Shown here piece by piece: positions 10,004-20,457 of a stretch of 64,000 bases of DNA. Positions within the stretch are counted from its first letter, which is position 1, and each line of letters begins with the position of its first letter. The stretch covers positions 9,176,001 to 9,240,000 of the forward strand of contig OY755171.1 of NCBI GenBank assembly GCA_963576735.1, given 5' to 3'. The position numbers and the translations under genes were made by a program. Under the pieces are notes generated by a model, which saw only the letters and a list, made by a program, of their open reading frames with translations, was not told the DNA's origin and did not search any database. Source of the DNA: Bedellia somnulentella. Lineage: Eukaryota; Arthropoda; Insecta; Lepidoptera; Bedelliidae.

Positions 10004-10128
10004 TACTCACGCAATTAGTTTTGATTTCATTTCATTGTAGACTATCGATCGCAACTTCGTACGATCCTGATAAACCTCTCTAGCTTCGTTTACATCCATC
10101 AATCTTTTCATACATGCTCATTTATTTT
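10004..10128 (-). repeat. RTE-A 3' remnant
   Basis: Inverted fragment: ACTCACGC, then AGACTATCGATCGCAACTTC, GTACGATCCTG, AACCTCTCTAGCTTCGTTTA and CATCCATCAATCTTTTCATA. Confidence 0.8.
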
Positions 10129-10487
10129 TTCAAACTTTCTTCCACTTTATTATATATTTCAAATAATTTGTCATTAAGAAAGAATTGGCCCTTTTGATAA
10201 GGCCCATTGTGGGCTATTGTCAATTATCAATGTATCAATTTAAAGTTTTTAATATAAATCAAATAGTGTAATTTGAAAGCTGTTACAATGCTTTAAGGAA
10301 AAGATTAGTATTCACTGACAGTTTTAATGGTTACTGTTGTAAACTTTGTACCAGAGGTTTAATAGGATTTTTTATTTAAATGGTGAAATAACACTTCTTA
10401 AGATTAATTTGGGTAAATAAATTAGTAAATTTAATAACTGTATCTGATTGATTTTATATCGATACCTCTAAACAATTCTTTAGGGAT
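10129..10487. other. AT-rich sequence, nothing recognised
   Basis: No supported feature. Confidence 0.4.
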
Positions 10488-10752
10488 AGTGATAGTTCAG
10501 TAAGGAGAACAGCTGCCTATCATGCTGAGAGACGTGGTGGAATCCCGAGCAGGGCCTACACCAATGCGCCTTTTGCTTAGTTATGTGACAATGTATTCGT
10601 ACAAAAACGGCGACAGGTCTGCTTTCTTTCAGATGAGTGCACTGTCGAAGCTAAACGTGAGTGACAACAACGACACGTGATGTTTAGAAGCATTAGTGCC
10701 TCTGCTACGCCTTCGGGGATATACGACGTGCACGTTTGAGTTTAAGTGATCC
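10488..10752 (+). repeat. SINE-A, diverged
   Basis: Head GTGATAGTTCAGTAAGGAG, a B-box-like GTGGAATCCC, then CAGGGCCTACACCAAT and the later SINE-A blocks with an internal deletion. The 3' hairpin is eroded to CGCCTTCGGGG, followed by a GACGTGCACGTTTGAG end. Confidence 0.75.
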
Positions 10753-10815
10753 GTTTGAGGGATTTAGCCGTGAGTATAGACAAAGTACGGATGCATGGCC
10801 TTCAAATAACAAGTG

Positions 10816-10973
10816 TGTTGATATATTTAGGGTTGATAATAAGATAAATTAGACAACCATTACACGCAACAGTATTTAATGCAACTTCACTTCACAGTAC
10901 AGTTTAGCCATAAGACAATAATACAATGTTGCCAGTTGGCAAATATAAATGGATGCGTTCTTATTAACTAACA
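10816..10973 (-). repeat. copia 3' LTR
   Basis: 158 bp, TGTTGATATATTTAGGG to TTATTAACTAACA on the plus strand. The gag-pol stop codon lies inside it (10964-10966), so the frame runs a few codons into the LTR. Confidence 0.96.
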
Positions 10974-13900
10974 CTCCCTCTAGAACGCAATCCCATTTTA
11001 GAAATACAGTACAGATGTTTTTCAAAAGTAACACCCTTAGTTAAATTGTCAGCTATCATTTTACAACCATTCATAAACAAAAAAATAACTTTAGAATTAA
11101 CAATATTTTCTCTGAGAAAATGCAACCTTATGTCTATATGTTTAGTCTTAGGTTTATAACAGTCAGTTGACGCTAGTCTTAATGCACTTTGGTTATCACT
11201 ATAGATAGTTAACGCACTGTCCACACCTTGACCAAGTTCAGCTTGTAGTTGTCTAAGCCACAGGGCCTCCTGGGTCGCCGAAGCCATCGCCATATATTCG
11301 GCCTCTGCTGTAGAAAGTGCCACCGTCTGTTGTTTACAGGAATTCCAAGATATGCAAGCATTTTGAAATATAAAAACATACCCGGTGCATGATCTTCTAT
11401 CCTGTGGGTCGCCGGCCCAGTCTGCATCACAGTACCCAGTTATTTCTTTGGAGTCTTCTCTCATATAACATAACTTAAAGTTTTTAGTTCCTTGTAGGTA
11501 CCTCAATACCCTCTTTACTCCAAGCCAATGTTGTATCCCTGGATCATTACAGTACTGACTCAATTTATTCACTGCATAAGTGATATCCGGTCTTGTTACT
11601 TGTGCCAGATATATCAGACAACCCACTGCTTCCCTGTATGGAAAATTGCTATCTTCATCCTTAGGTTTCTTATCAAATTTTGAATTTACCTCTATTGGAG
11701 TGCGAACCGACTTGCATTCCGACATTCCAAAGCGTTCTAACACTAGATTTATGTATTTTTCTTGGTCTAATATAATTTCACCAGCCTCACGATTTCTATT
11801 AATATTTATGCCAATACATTGCTGTAACTCACCCAGATCTTTCATGCAGAATTCCTCTTTTAACTTTTTCTTAATATCTGTTGCCTTTTTTATAGAATTT
11901 GTAAAAATCATAAAGTCATCGACCCAAACTGCAATAAAAAACATTATTGATCCGTTTACAAGATAATATATGCATGGATCTATTTTTGATCGCATCAATC
12001 CAATTTTAAGTAGCACATTATTCAATTTCAGGTTCCACTGACGGCTAGCCTGCTTGAGCCCATAAATAGATTTATGTAGGTGACATACCTGACCATTCTG
12101 TTCGTAACACTCTGGTTGTGACATGTAGATTTCGGTGTCTATGTCGCCCTGTAGAAATGCGCTTATAGCATCCATCTGAATCATTTCTAGGTCGTATTTA
12201 GCAGCTAGAGCAAGTAAGAATCGGACTGAGGTATATCTTACCACTGGAGCATAGACTTCATCATAGTCATTTCCTTTTCTCTGTGCACACCCTTTGATGA
12301 CTAATCTTGCTTTAAAACGAACAATCTCCCCCTTTTCATTTGTTTTACTTTTAAACACCCATTTAGATGGTAAAGTTCTCTTATCTGACGGTAAATCTAC
12401 TAGTGACCAAGTATTATTCTTAATTAAGGAGTCATATTCCTCCTGCATGGCTTTCTTCCACTGGTCAGCATGTGTAGATGAAAGAGCTTCATGAACAGTT
12501 ACAGGATCACTCAAATTAAGTGTGGAACAAAAGTAACTCACATCATGATCATCCTCTTCTATATGCTGGGGAGCTCTGCGTGGACGTAAGTTTATATTAC
12601 ATACTGGGATTGAGTCGTCCAAGGTCTTATCTGGCTCGTAGGATGGATCATCATCTCCTCCTGACTGATACTCATCACTTGAAGACTGATTTGTGCTTGT
12701 TTGCGATTCCCTTTTGCAGGTTTCTTCAGGTAACTGTATTTCAGGGTCACTGTAAGGTGAGCAAGGTAAGTACACATTATGCTCAAATCTTTGAACATTT
12801 TCTAAAAACACTACATCTCTACTCTTAATGATTTTATTTGTGACAGGGTCAAGCAGGCGATATCCCTTGCTTGATTCACAATAACCAACAAATAAAAGTT
12901 TTCTAGACTTAGAATCCCATTTCTGACGTTTTTCTTTGGGTACTTGAGCCATCACTTGAGAGCCAAAAATTTTTATATTTGATAAATTTGGTTTCTTGCC
13001 TGACCACATCTCTAATGGGGTTTTGCCATCAAGTGATCTAGTGGGTGATCTATTGACAATATAGGCTGCTGTAGCTAGTGCCTCTGCCCAAAATTCTTTA
13101 GTAAAATGAGCATCAAACAACATACACCTAGCTCTTTCTACCAATGTCCTATTCATCCTCTCAGCTAGGCCATTCTGTTCTGGTGAATATGGGGTACTGG
13201 TTTGATGTTGAATGCCATGCTTACTCAGAAAACCATGAAACACTCTGTTACAATATTCCTTCCCATTATCTGATCTAATATTTTTAATTCTAAAACCAAG
13301 TTCATTCTCTACTTTACTTTTATAGTCTTTAAACACAACTAGCACACTCAGTTTGTCTTTCAAAAAATATACATGAACTCTTCTTGTATAGTCATCTATG
13401 AAAGTAATGAAATACTTCATACCTCCCAGTGATGTCTGTTCCATTGGTCCACATAAGTCTGTGTGGATAAGCTGCAGTGGGTGTGAAGCTCTGATGCCAA
13501 TGTTATTGAATGGCAGTCTACTTTGTTTACCTTCGAGACAAGTGGTGCATGTGAAAGGTCCTTTGCTTTTGTCTGGCAACAGAGTGACTCCCTCTGCACA
13601 TTCTGGCAACTTGCTAACATCTGAAAAATTCAGGTGTCCCATTCTTCTATGCCATAGGACAACATCATTTAAGTTATTTGACCATGTTAGGTTAGATAAG
13701 ACTTCTCTGTGAGTGTTTAACTGATACAAATTATTTACTAGTGTGGCTGAGCAGAGGAATTTATTATTTTTATCATAAATATCACAATATTCATCTCTGA
13801 AATTAACCTTACAGCCATTTTTCACCATAGCACTTACTGATAAGAGATTGGCAGCAAGTTTGGGTATATACAAAACTTCTCTCACCTGTATTTTTCTTTG

Positions 13901-14950
13901 TTCATCACCATTTAGCAACAAATTAACCTTTCCCATATTTTGCACAGGTAGTGGTGTCTTACTGGCAACTGTTATGGTGGGTATCGGTGGGCTTGTAACA
14001 TCATACATCCAGTCACATCTATTTGTCATGTGCATGGAAGCACCTGAGTCCACATACCAAAGGTCCGGATTCATTGTCTGTGAACATGCTGATAATGCTG
14101 CAATGAAACTCTTATTTCCTTCTGCTTTCTCTACTGGTTTCTTCTTCGGAGCACGACAGTTCTTAGCAAAATGTCCGTGCTTGTTGCAATTGTAACATCG
14201 GGGCCCTTTTGGATTGTAGCCCTTTCTCATACTGTGGTTCTCAGAAACGGTTGTCTTCCTTGTGAAGAATGCTGTATTGTCTGAGCATTGAACTTCCTGC
14301 AGGAGCTTTGTTTTAATGGAGTCTGCGCTGATCTTAATCCCTGAGCTCTCTAATCCCATAATCATCGGCTTATAAATTTCTGGTAAGCCGGCTAACATCA
14401 GCGTTCCAAGCCATTCATCGTTAATGTCAAATTTAATGTTCCTTAGCTTATGAGCGGTCGACATTATCTTGGTCACATAGTCATCCACATTACGAGAACT
14501 GTCTAACGTAGTAGTGATGAGATCTCTCAACAACGCAACTTTTCTGTACAAACCGCTGTCATCAAAAGCTTGTTGTAGGCAGTCCCAGACTTCTTTACAT
14601 GTATTTGCGTTCTGTACATGTACGTAATTAGTCGGATCCAGCAGCAAAATAAGTTTAGACTTCGCCTTTATTTCCTTTATGACGTCGTTGTTGGTTCCTT
14701 CAACACAACTCCACAAGTCATCAAGCTTGAAATACGCTTCCACAGCAAATTTCCAAGTTGTATAATTTTCTCTTCCGACTAGTCTGTCGATGTGGAATGA
14801 ACTTTGGCCCATACTGGTCATTTTTAACGTATTTTCGACAAAGGAGTAGACTGAGCACGCCGCCACGAGGTTATGTTGCATGCAACTTTGCGTCCGTTTT
14901 CTTGTTTTTCCAATTCTCACTGTGTTTTTACTTCTTATTATTCCAACCAA
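10964..14950 (-). CDS. copia gag-pol polyprotein, 1328 codons, intact
   Basis: A single frame for particle protein, protease, integrase, reverse transcriptase and RNase H, in copia order. Landmarks: gag region, then zinc knuckle CYNCNKHGHFAKNC near residue 250; protease WYVDSGASMHM near 300; integrase HTDLCGP near 502, RSDNGKEY near 560, SPEQNGLAERMNRTL near 595; reverse transcriptase KARLVIKG near 882, QMDAISAFLQGD near 930, WVDD near 1008; RNase H DADWAGDPQDRRS near 1175 and LSTAEAEYM near 1215, ending KHIDIRLHFLRE. No stop or frameshift. Initiation is more likely at the methionine near residue 44 (14821) than at the first ATG, because gag-like sequence starts there and the first codons overlap the primer-binding region. 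Gag and pol are fused without a frameshift site, as is usual in copia elements. Confidence 0.96.
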   Translation of the reverse strand: MVGIIRSKNTVRIGKTRKRTQSCMQHNLVAACSVYSFVENTLKMTSMGQSSFHIDRLVGRENYTTWKFAVEAYFKLDDLWSCVEGTNNDVIKEIKAKSKLILLLDPTNYVHVQNANTCKEVWDCLQQAFDDSGLYRKVALLRDLITTTLDSSRNVDDYVTKIMSTAHKLRNIKFDINDEWLGTLMLAGLPEIYKPMIMGLESSGIKISADSIKTKLLQEVQCSDNTAFFTRKTTVSENHSMRKGYNPKGPRCYNCNKHGHFAKNCRAPKKKPVEKAEGNKSFIAALSACSQTMNPDLWYVDSGASMHMTNRCDWMYDVTSPPIPTITVASKTPLPVQNMGKVNLLLNGDEQRKIQVREVLYIPKLAANLLSVSAMVKNGCKVNFRDEYCDIYDKNNKFLCSATLVNNLYQLNTHREVLSNLTWSNNLNDVVLWHRRMGHLNFSDVSKLPECAEGVTLLPDKSKGPFTCTTCLEGKQSRLPFNNIGIRASHPLQLIHTDLCGPMEQTSLGGMKYFITFIDDYTRRVHVYFLKDKLSVLVVFKDYKSKVENELGFRIKNIRSDNGKEYCNRVFHGFLSKHGIQHQTSTPYSPEQNGLAERMNRTLVERARCMLFDAHFTKEFWAEALATAAYIVNRSPTRSLDGKTPLEMWSGKKPNLSNIKIFGSQVMAQVPKEKRQKWDSKSRKLLFVGYCESSKGYRLLDPVTNKIIKSRDVVFLENVQRFEHNVYLPCSPYSDPEIQLPEETCKRESQTSTNQSSSDEYQSGGDDDPSYEPDKTLDDSIPVCNINLRPRRAPQHIEEDDHDVSYFCSTLNLSDPVTVHEALSSTHADQWKKAMQEEYDSLIKNNTWSLVDLPSDKRTLPSKWVFKSKTNEKGEIVRFKARLVIKGCAQRKGNDYDEVYAPVVRYTSVRFLLALAAKYDLEMIQMDAISAFLQGDIDTEIYMSQPECYEQNGQVCHLHKSIYGLKQASRQWNLKLNNVLLKIGLMRSKIDPCIYYLVNGSIMFFIAVWVDDFMIFTNSIKKATDIKKKLKEEFCMKDLGELQQCIGININRNREAGEIILDQEKYINLVLERFGMSECKSVRTPIEVNSKFDKKPKDEDSNFPYREAVGCLIYLAQVTRPDITYAVNKLSQYCNDPGIQHWLGVKRVLRYLQGTKNFKLCYMREDSKEITGYCDADWAGDPQDRRSCTGYVFIFQNACISWNSCKQQTVALSTAEAEYMAMASATQEALWLRQLQAELGQGVDSALTIYSDNQSALRLASTDCYKPKTKHIDIRLHFLRENIVNSKVIFLFMNGCKMIADNLTKGVTFEKHLYCISKMGLRSRGSVS
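10974..10981 (-). other. copia polypurine tract
   Basis: AGAGGGAG on the minus strand, directly upstream of the 3' LTR, where plus-strand DNA synthesis would start. Short but correctly placed. Confidence 0.75.
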
Positions 14951-14966
14951 CCACGCTCTGCTACCA
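14943..14966 (-). other. copia primer-binding site
   Basis: Directly inside the 5' LTR the minus strand reads TGGTAGCAGAGCGTGG. This resembles the TGGTATCAGAGC class of copia sites thought to pair with initiator methionine tRNA. The tRNA match is from memory, not checked. Confidence 0.7.
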
Positions 14967-15124
14967 TGTTGATATATTTAGGGTTGATAATAAGATAAAT
15001 TAGACAACCATTACACGCAACAGTATTTAATGCAACTTCACTTCACAGTACAGTTTAGCCATAAGACAATAATACAATGTTGCCAGTTGGCAAATATAAA
15101 TGGATGCGTTCTTATTAACTAACA
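14967..15124 (-). repeat. copia 5' LTR
   Basis: 158 bp, the same as the other LTR at every base I compared. It should hold the promoter; no clear TATA box can be fixed by eye. Confidence 0.96.
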
Positions 15125-15129
15125 AAGTG

Positions 15130-15837
15130 ACGTCATTATTTATTACTAAGACAGTTGTCATAAAAAAAGATTTGATCTTTTTTTTCGTAGCGTTCATAAG
15201 GATTATTTAAGATTGAAAATAAATAGTTGGGACACACGGACAATAAATAATACATAACAAATGCATCAGGGCCATTTTTGTGCAATTTTGTTTCGAACCC
15301 TGAATGTGCATTTACTTTAAAATTTATTTTTCAGGTGAGCATTTTCCAACGAAGTTAGTAAACGAAATATGTTTTTGCACAGAGTAATATCATTTTACGA
15401 TGGAAATACTATTATATACTTTATTCCTGTCGGAAACACCGCATCGTGGAACACTTTAGGAACCATTTTTATGTTACTAGTAAAAGAGTAACACGTTAAA
15501 CAAATTAACGTAAACGCTTTTTACAATTCGTGTAACAGGATGGGAGTTTGGTGAAAAATATTTAACCTGTGAAAATTTTAATACCAGTTTTTTTTATTTA
15601 TACGATATCTTATATGTACCTGTTCTTTAATTAATAAAAAATATTAACTGATCTTTACGTGGTTATTGATATTTACCATGAAAGGTTAGTTAAGGCTAAG
15701 TTTTTAAGATTGTTAAGTCATTTTTGGGTGATAGAGAAATGATAAAAAATAAGGTTAAAATAGAATTGCTGAATATATCACAGGTTTTATTTATGTCTAT
15801 TTTTCATGTGTGCTTTATTCATAGTGGTTTTTAATAG
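15130..15837. other. AT-rich flank of copia, nothing recognised
   Basis: No coding or repeat signal identified. Confidence 0.45.
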
Positions 15838-16045
15838 AGAGGGCAATCCACACAGCTTAGTTGAACTTAGTCAAGTGACAGTGTAAATGTCTTTAATGGT
15901 GATAGGCCTTGCCCCTTTCACATGAATACGCTATCCGACAAAAACGTTAGTAGTCTGAACCTCCAAGTGACAATTTCAAGTTTTTCAGGTGTATTATTAT
16001 CTCTGATACCCTTTCAGGGATATATGGCCTGAAAGTTTCAGTATA
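15838..16045 (+). repeat. SINE-A body and 3' end, diverged
   Basis: Blocks CACACAGCTTAGTTGAACTT, GTGACAGTGTA, GATAGGCC, TGCCCCTTTCACATGAATAC and the degenerate 3' end CCCTTTCAGGGATATATGGC. The tRNA head is missing. Confidence 0.7.
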
Positions 16046-16613
16046 TGCCAATTTATAAAATGTCTTTTTTATTTCATTTAGAATTGATGTCTATTTTTTC
16101 TTACTTTTAGTGAGAGCTCTTTATTTTTTTTTATGGCAAATCAATAAATTTAAAAGATCGTTTTTAAATAGGTAATCACCAAACCACTAATGGATCAATT
16201 ACCCTAAAAACCCCACATCTAGATCGATCCTAGTGATTTTCAAAAAAGGAGTGAATTGCACTCCTACTTCTCGGGACACAAATACTAAATGAGCCAACAG
16301 CAATATTCGCTTACCACAAAACTTATCAAACGTCAAAGAGAAAACTAAAGCTAAAAATATTTTCCATTATTCTAAACACAATTTCACACTGCACTTTATA
16401 TAAAACAATAATGGTAGCACCAGGCGTGGCCATTTTTAAAAGCGCAGAAAAATATTCACTGAATTTCGCCCCTCGAAAATATATTTAGAAAAATGGCAAA
16501 TGAAATGACATTCCCACACTCCCAAGCCGAATTTCAGAATGTTCTCCCAACGGGCTTGCTTCGCACGTGACAACAGACAGAAATATCAAAAAGTTTGTAT
16601 TATATTATGTACA
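16046..16613. other. AT-rich sequence, nothing recognised
   Basis: No supported feature. Confidence 0.4.
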
Positions 16614-16790
16614 CTAGCGGACTGCCCCGGCTTTGAACGGGTATAACAAGTGTTGATAAAAAAGGAATCTAAGTTACTACTTACTACATAAGCTATCTTC
16701 CAGTGAGAATAAGTCAAAAACGGGCCAGCCGTTTCAGAGATTACCTGGAACAGAAAGACAGAGATGCAGACAGTCAGTCAAAACTGGTTA
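16614..16790 (-). mobile_element. Helitron-like 3' end fragment
   Basis: On the minus strand the sequence ends ACCCGTTCAAAGCCGGGGC, AGTCCG, CTAG, and is followed by T. That is a terminal hairpin (CCCG/CGGGG) a few bases before CTAG, the Helitron 3' hallmark. The 5' limit is uncertain. Confidence 0.6.
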
Positions 16791-17749
16791 ATTCATAATA
16801 TATACATTCATATTTGTGTAGTCAAATTGTTTTTTTAATATATATATATATGGATGAATATATTTGTTTAAATCTTTTTGTTCATGAAAAAAGCAGACAA
16901 AAGTGTACTTAGGGCTATCTATTTTTCTCAGACGCGATATCGTGCGGATTTCAAAGTATTGTGAAAAGCATCCGTCCAAATCTGTCCCGGTAAACTACCC
17001 TTCCATTACAAAACTGAGAAACAAGCCGCGCCATAGACTTTACAATATTTCCTACCAGGCAAAATATTATTTTCTGTTGTAGTTTTATTCATAAGCTTGT
17101 GAGTATGGTAAGATTGTACTTTTGGTATAACATATATTTAAGTTCTATTTCAATTATTTATTTGCATAGAATATAATTTTAACCATTTTTGTAGGTATTT
17201 ACTACTTTAGTAAAGTAGTCTATGCATTATAGCAAATATAGTATATATTTTTTATATTTGAGTGTTTATTCATTTTCTATATACTTCCGTTTAATTCTAA
17301 ATATCTTACCAATTAATGGTGGTACATCTACATTAACGAAACTCTACATTTTTACGAGGTCGCGGGCTGTTTCTATAAGATAAAGTCTTTTCACTGGACT
17401 GAAAGCGCTTACTAACGTTTTATCTATGTGATTTTAGCGGGAGCCAATTTTGATGGGGTTGCTTTTTCGCAGATCTTTAATTTACATTTTTTAATTAAAA
17501 ATAACTAAAATTTATTTTCTTTGCGTAAACAAAAGACGATTTAGACGAAGACGACAATTTAGTGACAAGTATATATATAACAAATGAATTTGTATTGAAT
17601 TGCCTTATTATGTTATTGTTTTATTTTTTCCAAATAAATACATTAATTGTATAAGTGTGAGGGCTATAATATTTACTTTAGTTCTATATTAATACAACAG
17701 AAATAACAAAAACATCATAGTTTATATCCGTACAAAAAATAATTGTGAA
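16791..17749. other. AT-rich sequence, nothing recognised
   Basis: Contains one copy of the tRNA-FB outer arm motif (AAATCTTTTTGTTCATGAAA near 16870). Otherwise no feature. Confidence 0.4.
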
Positions 17750-17901
17750 ACTAGTAGCCGAGTGGATTGGTGACTAGCTTCTCGGTCCGGAGGTTTTGGG
17801 ATCGATCCCCGCTAAGAGCAACATTCATGTGATGAGCCTTTCGTCTTGGATGTTATTTATATGTGTCTTGTATTAAATTGAATACACCAAACTATGTAAT
17901 A

Positions 17902-18313
17902 CGAGGGGCATGCCAAAAGAAACTAGATACTTAAAAATTATAAAAATTTTTCTTCGAGACATCCCCGTCCTCCTTCAAATTCAGCAAACCAATTGAATAC
18001 TGTTGCTCGGGAACAAGCAGACTCACCAAAAGTAGAAGCCAAAAGTTCAAAACATTCTTGAGGCTTTAAACCTTTTTTAAAGTCATAATAAATCATAGCG
18101 CGAAAATCACGTCGACTGAGCTCCATAGATGCATGCAAGTGAATTCCCGCCAGATTCTCGGAAAAATGATGCTCATTCAAATAAAAAATAAATAAAAGAA
18201 GCGTGTTCTATATTCAAATATGTCAATAAAAACCAGCCTATAAGATGGTGTATAGCTTGCCAGTGTCAATTAAATGAGAAAAGAGTATCTAACTTCTTTT
18301 GGCATACCCCTCG
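17902..18313 (-). mobile_element. mariner deletion derivative 1 (412 bp)
   Basis: Terminal repeats CGAGGGGCATGCCAAAAGAA (left) and the complement of CGAGGGGTATGCCAAAAGAA (right), flanked by TA at 17900-17901 and 18314-18315. It keeps the 5' region and N-terminal coding part, then jumps to the 3' end, so the catalytic domain is gone. Confidence 0.92.
17938..18180 (-). pseudogene. mariner transposase N-terminus
   Basis: 80 codons. The N-terminal DNA-binding part is recognisable: FRAMIYYDFKKGLKPQECFE, then a second helix-turn-helix segment SRATVFNWFAEFEGG. The frame then runs across the deletion junction into 3' non-coding sequence. No DDD catalytic residues. It could at most bind ends, and there is no evidence of expression. 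Confidence 0.88.
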
Positions 18314-18380
18314 TATATATAGTTTGGGGCTAACTTTATCTGTGTGGAATATGTCCGTATGTTTATTTATTATTCATAAA

Positions 18381-19225
18381 TCGTTATTATATTAATAAAA
18401 TAATAATTAAATAAAGAAAATAATAAAACAGCGTGTATGAAAAAAAAAACGAATGTGAAAAAAGCAAAAAAAATAAGTCCGGATCGTGTAAAGTGGCGAT
18501 CTTTTTTTTCTGCCTACTGTATAAGTAAGTAAAATATAGATGTAAAAATCGGGTATGTCCTAGTGAAATGACGCATCCACATCACTATTATTTAATAATT
18601 AATGTCCTTCCTTATTGATGCATTATTTTTATGACCGGAATTATACCGGAATAAGGGCAAGGTTTTTGATTAATTACAATCCAGCGTAAAATATATTCAT
18701 AAGATACATAAACAAGATAGTTTTATAGTGTTTGATAAATTTTATTACAATTATACTTTAAAGCATTAAGTCTTTTGTTGCAGTTCATTAAATATACGTA
18801 TCTTGTTATTATTACTGGGCTAGTTTTATGCCAGCGCATACTTAGGTGTTAATATTTCATCTATAAAATAACCAAACAAGTAGCTCCAAATAAATGCAAA
18901 AATACAACTCTCTAGATCAATATCTACCGTAGGAATTATGTTATACAAAAGCCGTTAAGAACACAATCGCAAGTAAATGTAATAAAAGTCGCGACTACAA
19001 AAAGAACATTGTACGTGATACTTAGCTGCATCTCGGAAACGTATTGAATAATGGAAGAAATATGATGTCTGAAAATGGTGAACGTTCTTCCTTGTATTCT
19101 TGTGGCGTTCGCCGGTAGAGATATGCTTTGGTTTGGATGTGGTATTTAATATACGAATAATTATATATTAGAAGAAGAAGCATGTGAATTGAATAAATGC
19201 AGTACCAGAGAGGCCCGTCAAAAAA
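18381..19225. other. AT-rich sequence with a short RTE-A remnant
   Basis: At about 18480-18540 a scrap of an RTE-A end is visible (AAAGTGGCGATC, then CTGCCTACTGTATAAGTAAG). The rest is unassigned. Confidence 0.4.
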
Positions 19226-19392
19226 ATAATTTAATGTTTTTTGACATGAATTCCTCATGTGGGGATTATTACTCATAAATAAAAGATGTTATTAAAGGAA
19301 AGAAAAATTTCGACGGGGCGTATACCCGAAGGTCGCGGGTTCGAACCCCGCCAGTGTCGAAATTTTTCTTTCCTTTAATAACACCGTCAAAA
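19226..19392. repeat. tRNA-FB element: perfect 27-bp palindrome around a tRNA 3' half
   Basis: Arms 19288-19314 and 19356-19382 are exact reverse complements. The 41-base loop holds the tRNA-like 3' half with T arm GCGGGTTCGAACCCCGC and the B box. The outer CTCATGTGGGGATTATTACT block lies to the left. Compared with the 4.8- and 6.8-kb copies, the tRNA 5' half is missing and the orientation is reversed. Confidence 0.8.
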
Positions 19393-19394
19393 AA

Positions 19395-19530
19395 ATGTTA
19401 GGTTATGTGATCGAGTGAGAAATAGTGTGATTCATGACAGGTGTGGTAAAGATGATATTGTAAAAGGGAAGAAAAATGAATGTAACGAAAATTAGTTTAT
19501 TAAATATATAGAGCTACGGTGAATAGTAAT
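19395..19530 (+). repeat. RTE-A internal fragment, decayed
   Basis: Matches the C-terminal coding region: TTATGTGATCGAGTGAGAAA, then GTGTGATTCATGACAGGTGT, GATGATATTGTAA and ATATATAGAGCTACGGTGAA. Deletions remove the frame. Confidence 0.7.
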
Positions 19531-19539
19531 GTAAATGCT

Positions 19540-19810
19540 CTTGCCACTGAGCTATCAAGGAAGCCACTAACTTAATTACCGAGAATAGCCACTCGTATAC
19601 ACGAAAAAGTTTCCTCACAGCCGAATATTTAGGTCTCGTACATTAAATTAATGTTTTATATAACCACAATAGCCCCCTATCACGTGAGTACATAGTCCAA
19701 GCAAAATTTGAGTACTCTGGACACCCAGGTGACAACAATGTCACATGATGTTCACAAGTACTAATACTTCTACCCCTTCGGGTGTGAACGTTTGAGTCTT
19801 GAGTCTTCAT
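19540..19810 (+). repeat. SINE-A 3' part, diverged
   Basis: CCCCCTATCACGTGAGTACA, GTCCAAGCAAAATTTGAGTA, GTCACATGATGTTCA, then ACCCCTTCGGGTGTGAACGT and a GAGTCTT-rich tail. The head before about 19665 is not convincing. Confidence 0.7.
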
Positions 19811-20264
19811 TAATTTAAAACATTATCACATCCGTAAACAAACATTGCAGAAAACCAGCTTTTGACGCTATGGAAATAAAATATTTATTACCGAATCAAG
19901 TGTTTCGTGGCTCTGTCTTGATTCCGTATTAAGAAGTGGATATCCCATCTGCAATATTGACTGTCTGCTAATAATACCGTCTGATAACAAGATGTTGTTT
20001 GTTACTGTATACCTAACGCGAACTGTTATTGCTCCTTTTATGATCACTATTTATGTTCTAACAAAACTAAATACATATGAAGAGTTTCTAAAATGTTTAG
20101 GATTAGAACTGGTGCAGTTTTACTATTGAACAAACACAGTTAAATTCTGCTTGTGTCATGTAAAACGGAATTACTTTGTGAGTGAAGAATGGAAAAAAAA
20201 CTATATGCTTTGACCCAGTAAACTAAGTAAGTAAGTAACTAATTATGTAAGTAACTAAGCAAAA
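19811..20264. other. AT-rich sequence, nothing recognised
   Basis: No supported feature. Confidence 0.4.
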
Positions 20265-20457
20265 GACATATTTAGACCAAATAGACAGTGAGCTTAAAAA
20301 GGCAGGCGTCCAAAGTATGAAGAATAAAAGAGAGAGATATAAAAATATTGATGAACGAAACGAAGCCTGAGGCGAGAGGTTTGGCAGGATCGTACAAAGT
20401 GGCGATCCATAGTCTCTACCTAACCCAATGGGAAATAACGGCATGAATATATGTATA
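20265..20457 (+). repeat. RTE-A 3' end directly upstream of a longer RTE-A copy
   Basis: Older diverged 3' end: CAAATAGACAGTGAGCTTAA, AAAGGCAGGCGTCC, GGCGATCCATAGTCTCTACC and ACCCAATGGGAAATAACGGC with a short tail. It abuts the next copy head-to-tail. Confidence 0.8.

Larger units (their letters stand above)
10811..15129 (-). mobile_element. Complete copia (Ty1/copia) LTR retrotransposon
   Basis: 4309-bp element at 10816-15124, bounded by a 5-bp target duplication AAGTG (10811-10815 and 15125-15129). The two 158-bp LTRs show no difference on direct comparison and begin TG and end CA. One uninterrupted gag-pol frame, a primer-binding site and a polypurine tract lie in the proper places on the minus strand. 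Identical LTRs mean very recent insertion, since both LTRs are copied from one template. All parts needed for autonomous transposition appear present. Confidence 0.97.
17750..18380 (+). repeat. SINE-C, split by a mariner element
   Basis: tRNA-derived SINE: head AGCCGAGTGGATTGG (A box), TTCTCGGTCCGGAGG, GGGATCGATCCCCGCT (B box), then CTTGGATGTTATTTATATGT. It is interrupted at 17902-18313 by mariner and resumes with ATAGTTTGGGGCTAACTTTA, TCTGTGTGGAATATGTCCGT and an AT-rich tail. It aligns with the 63133-63385 copy on both sides of the insertion. Confidence 0.85.
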
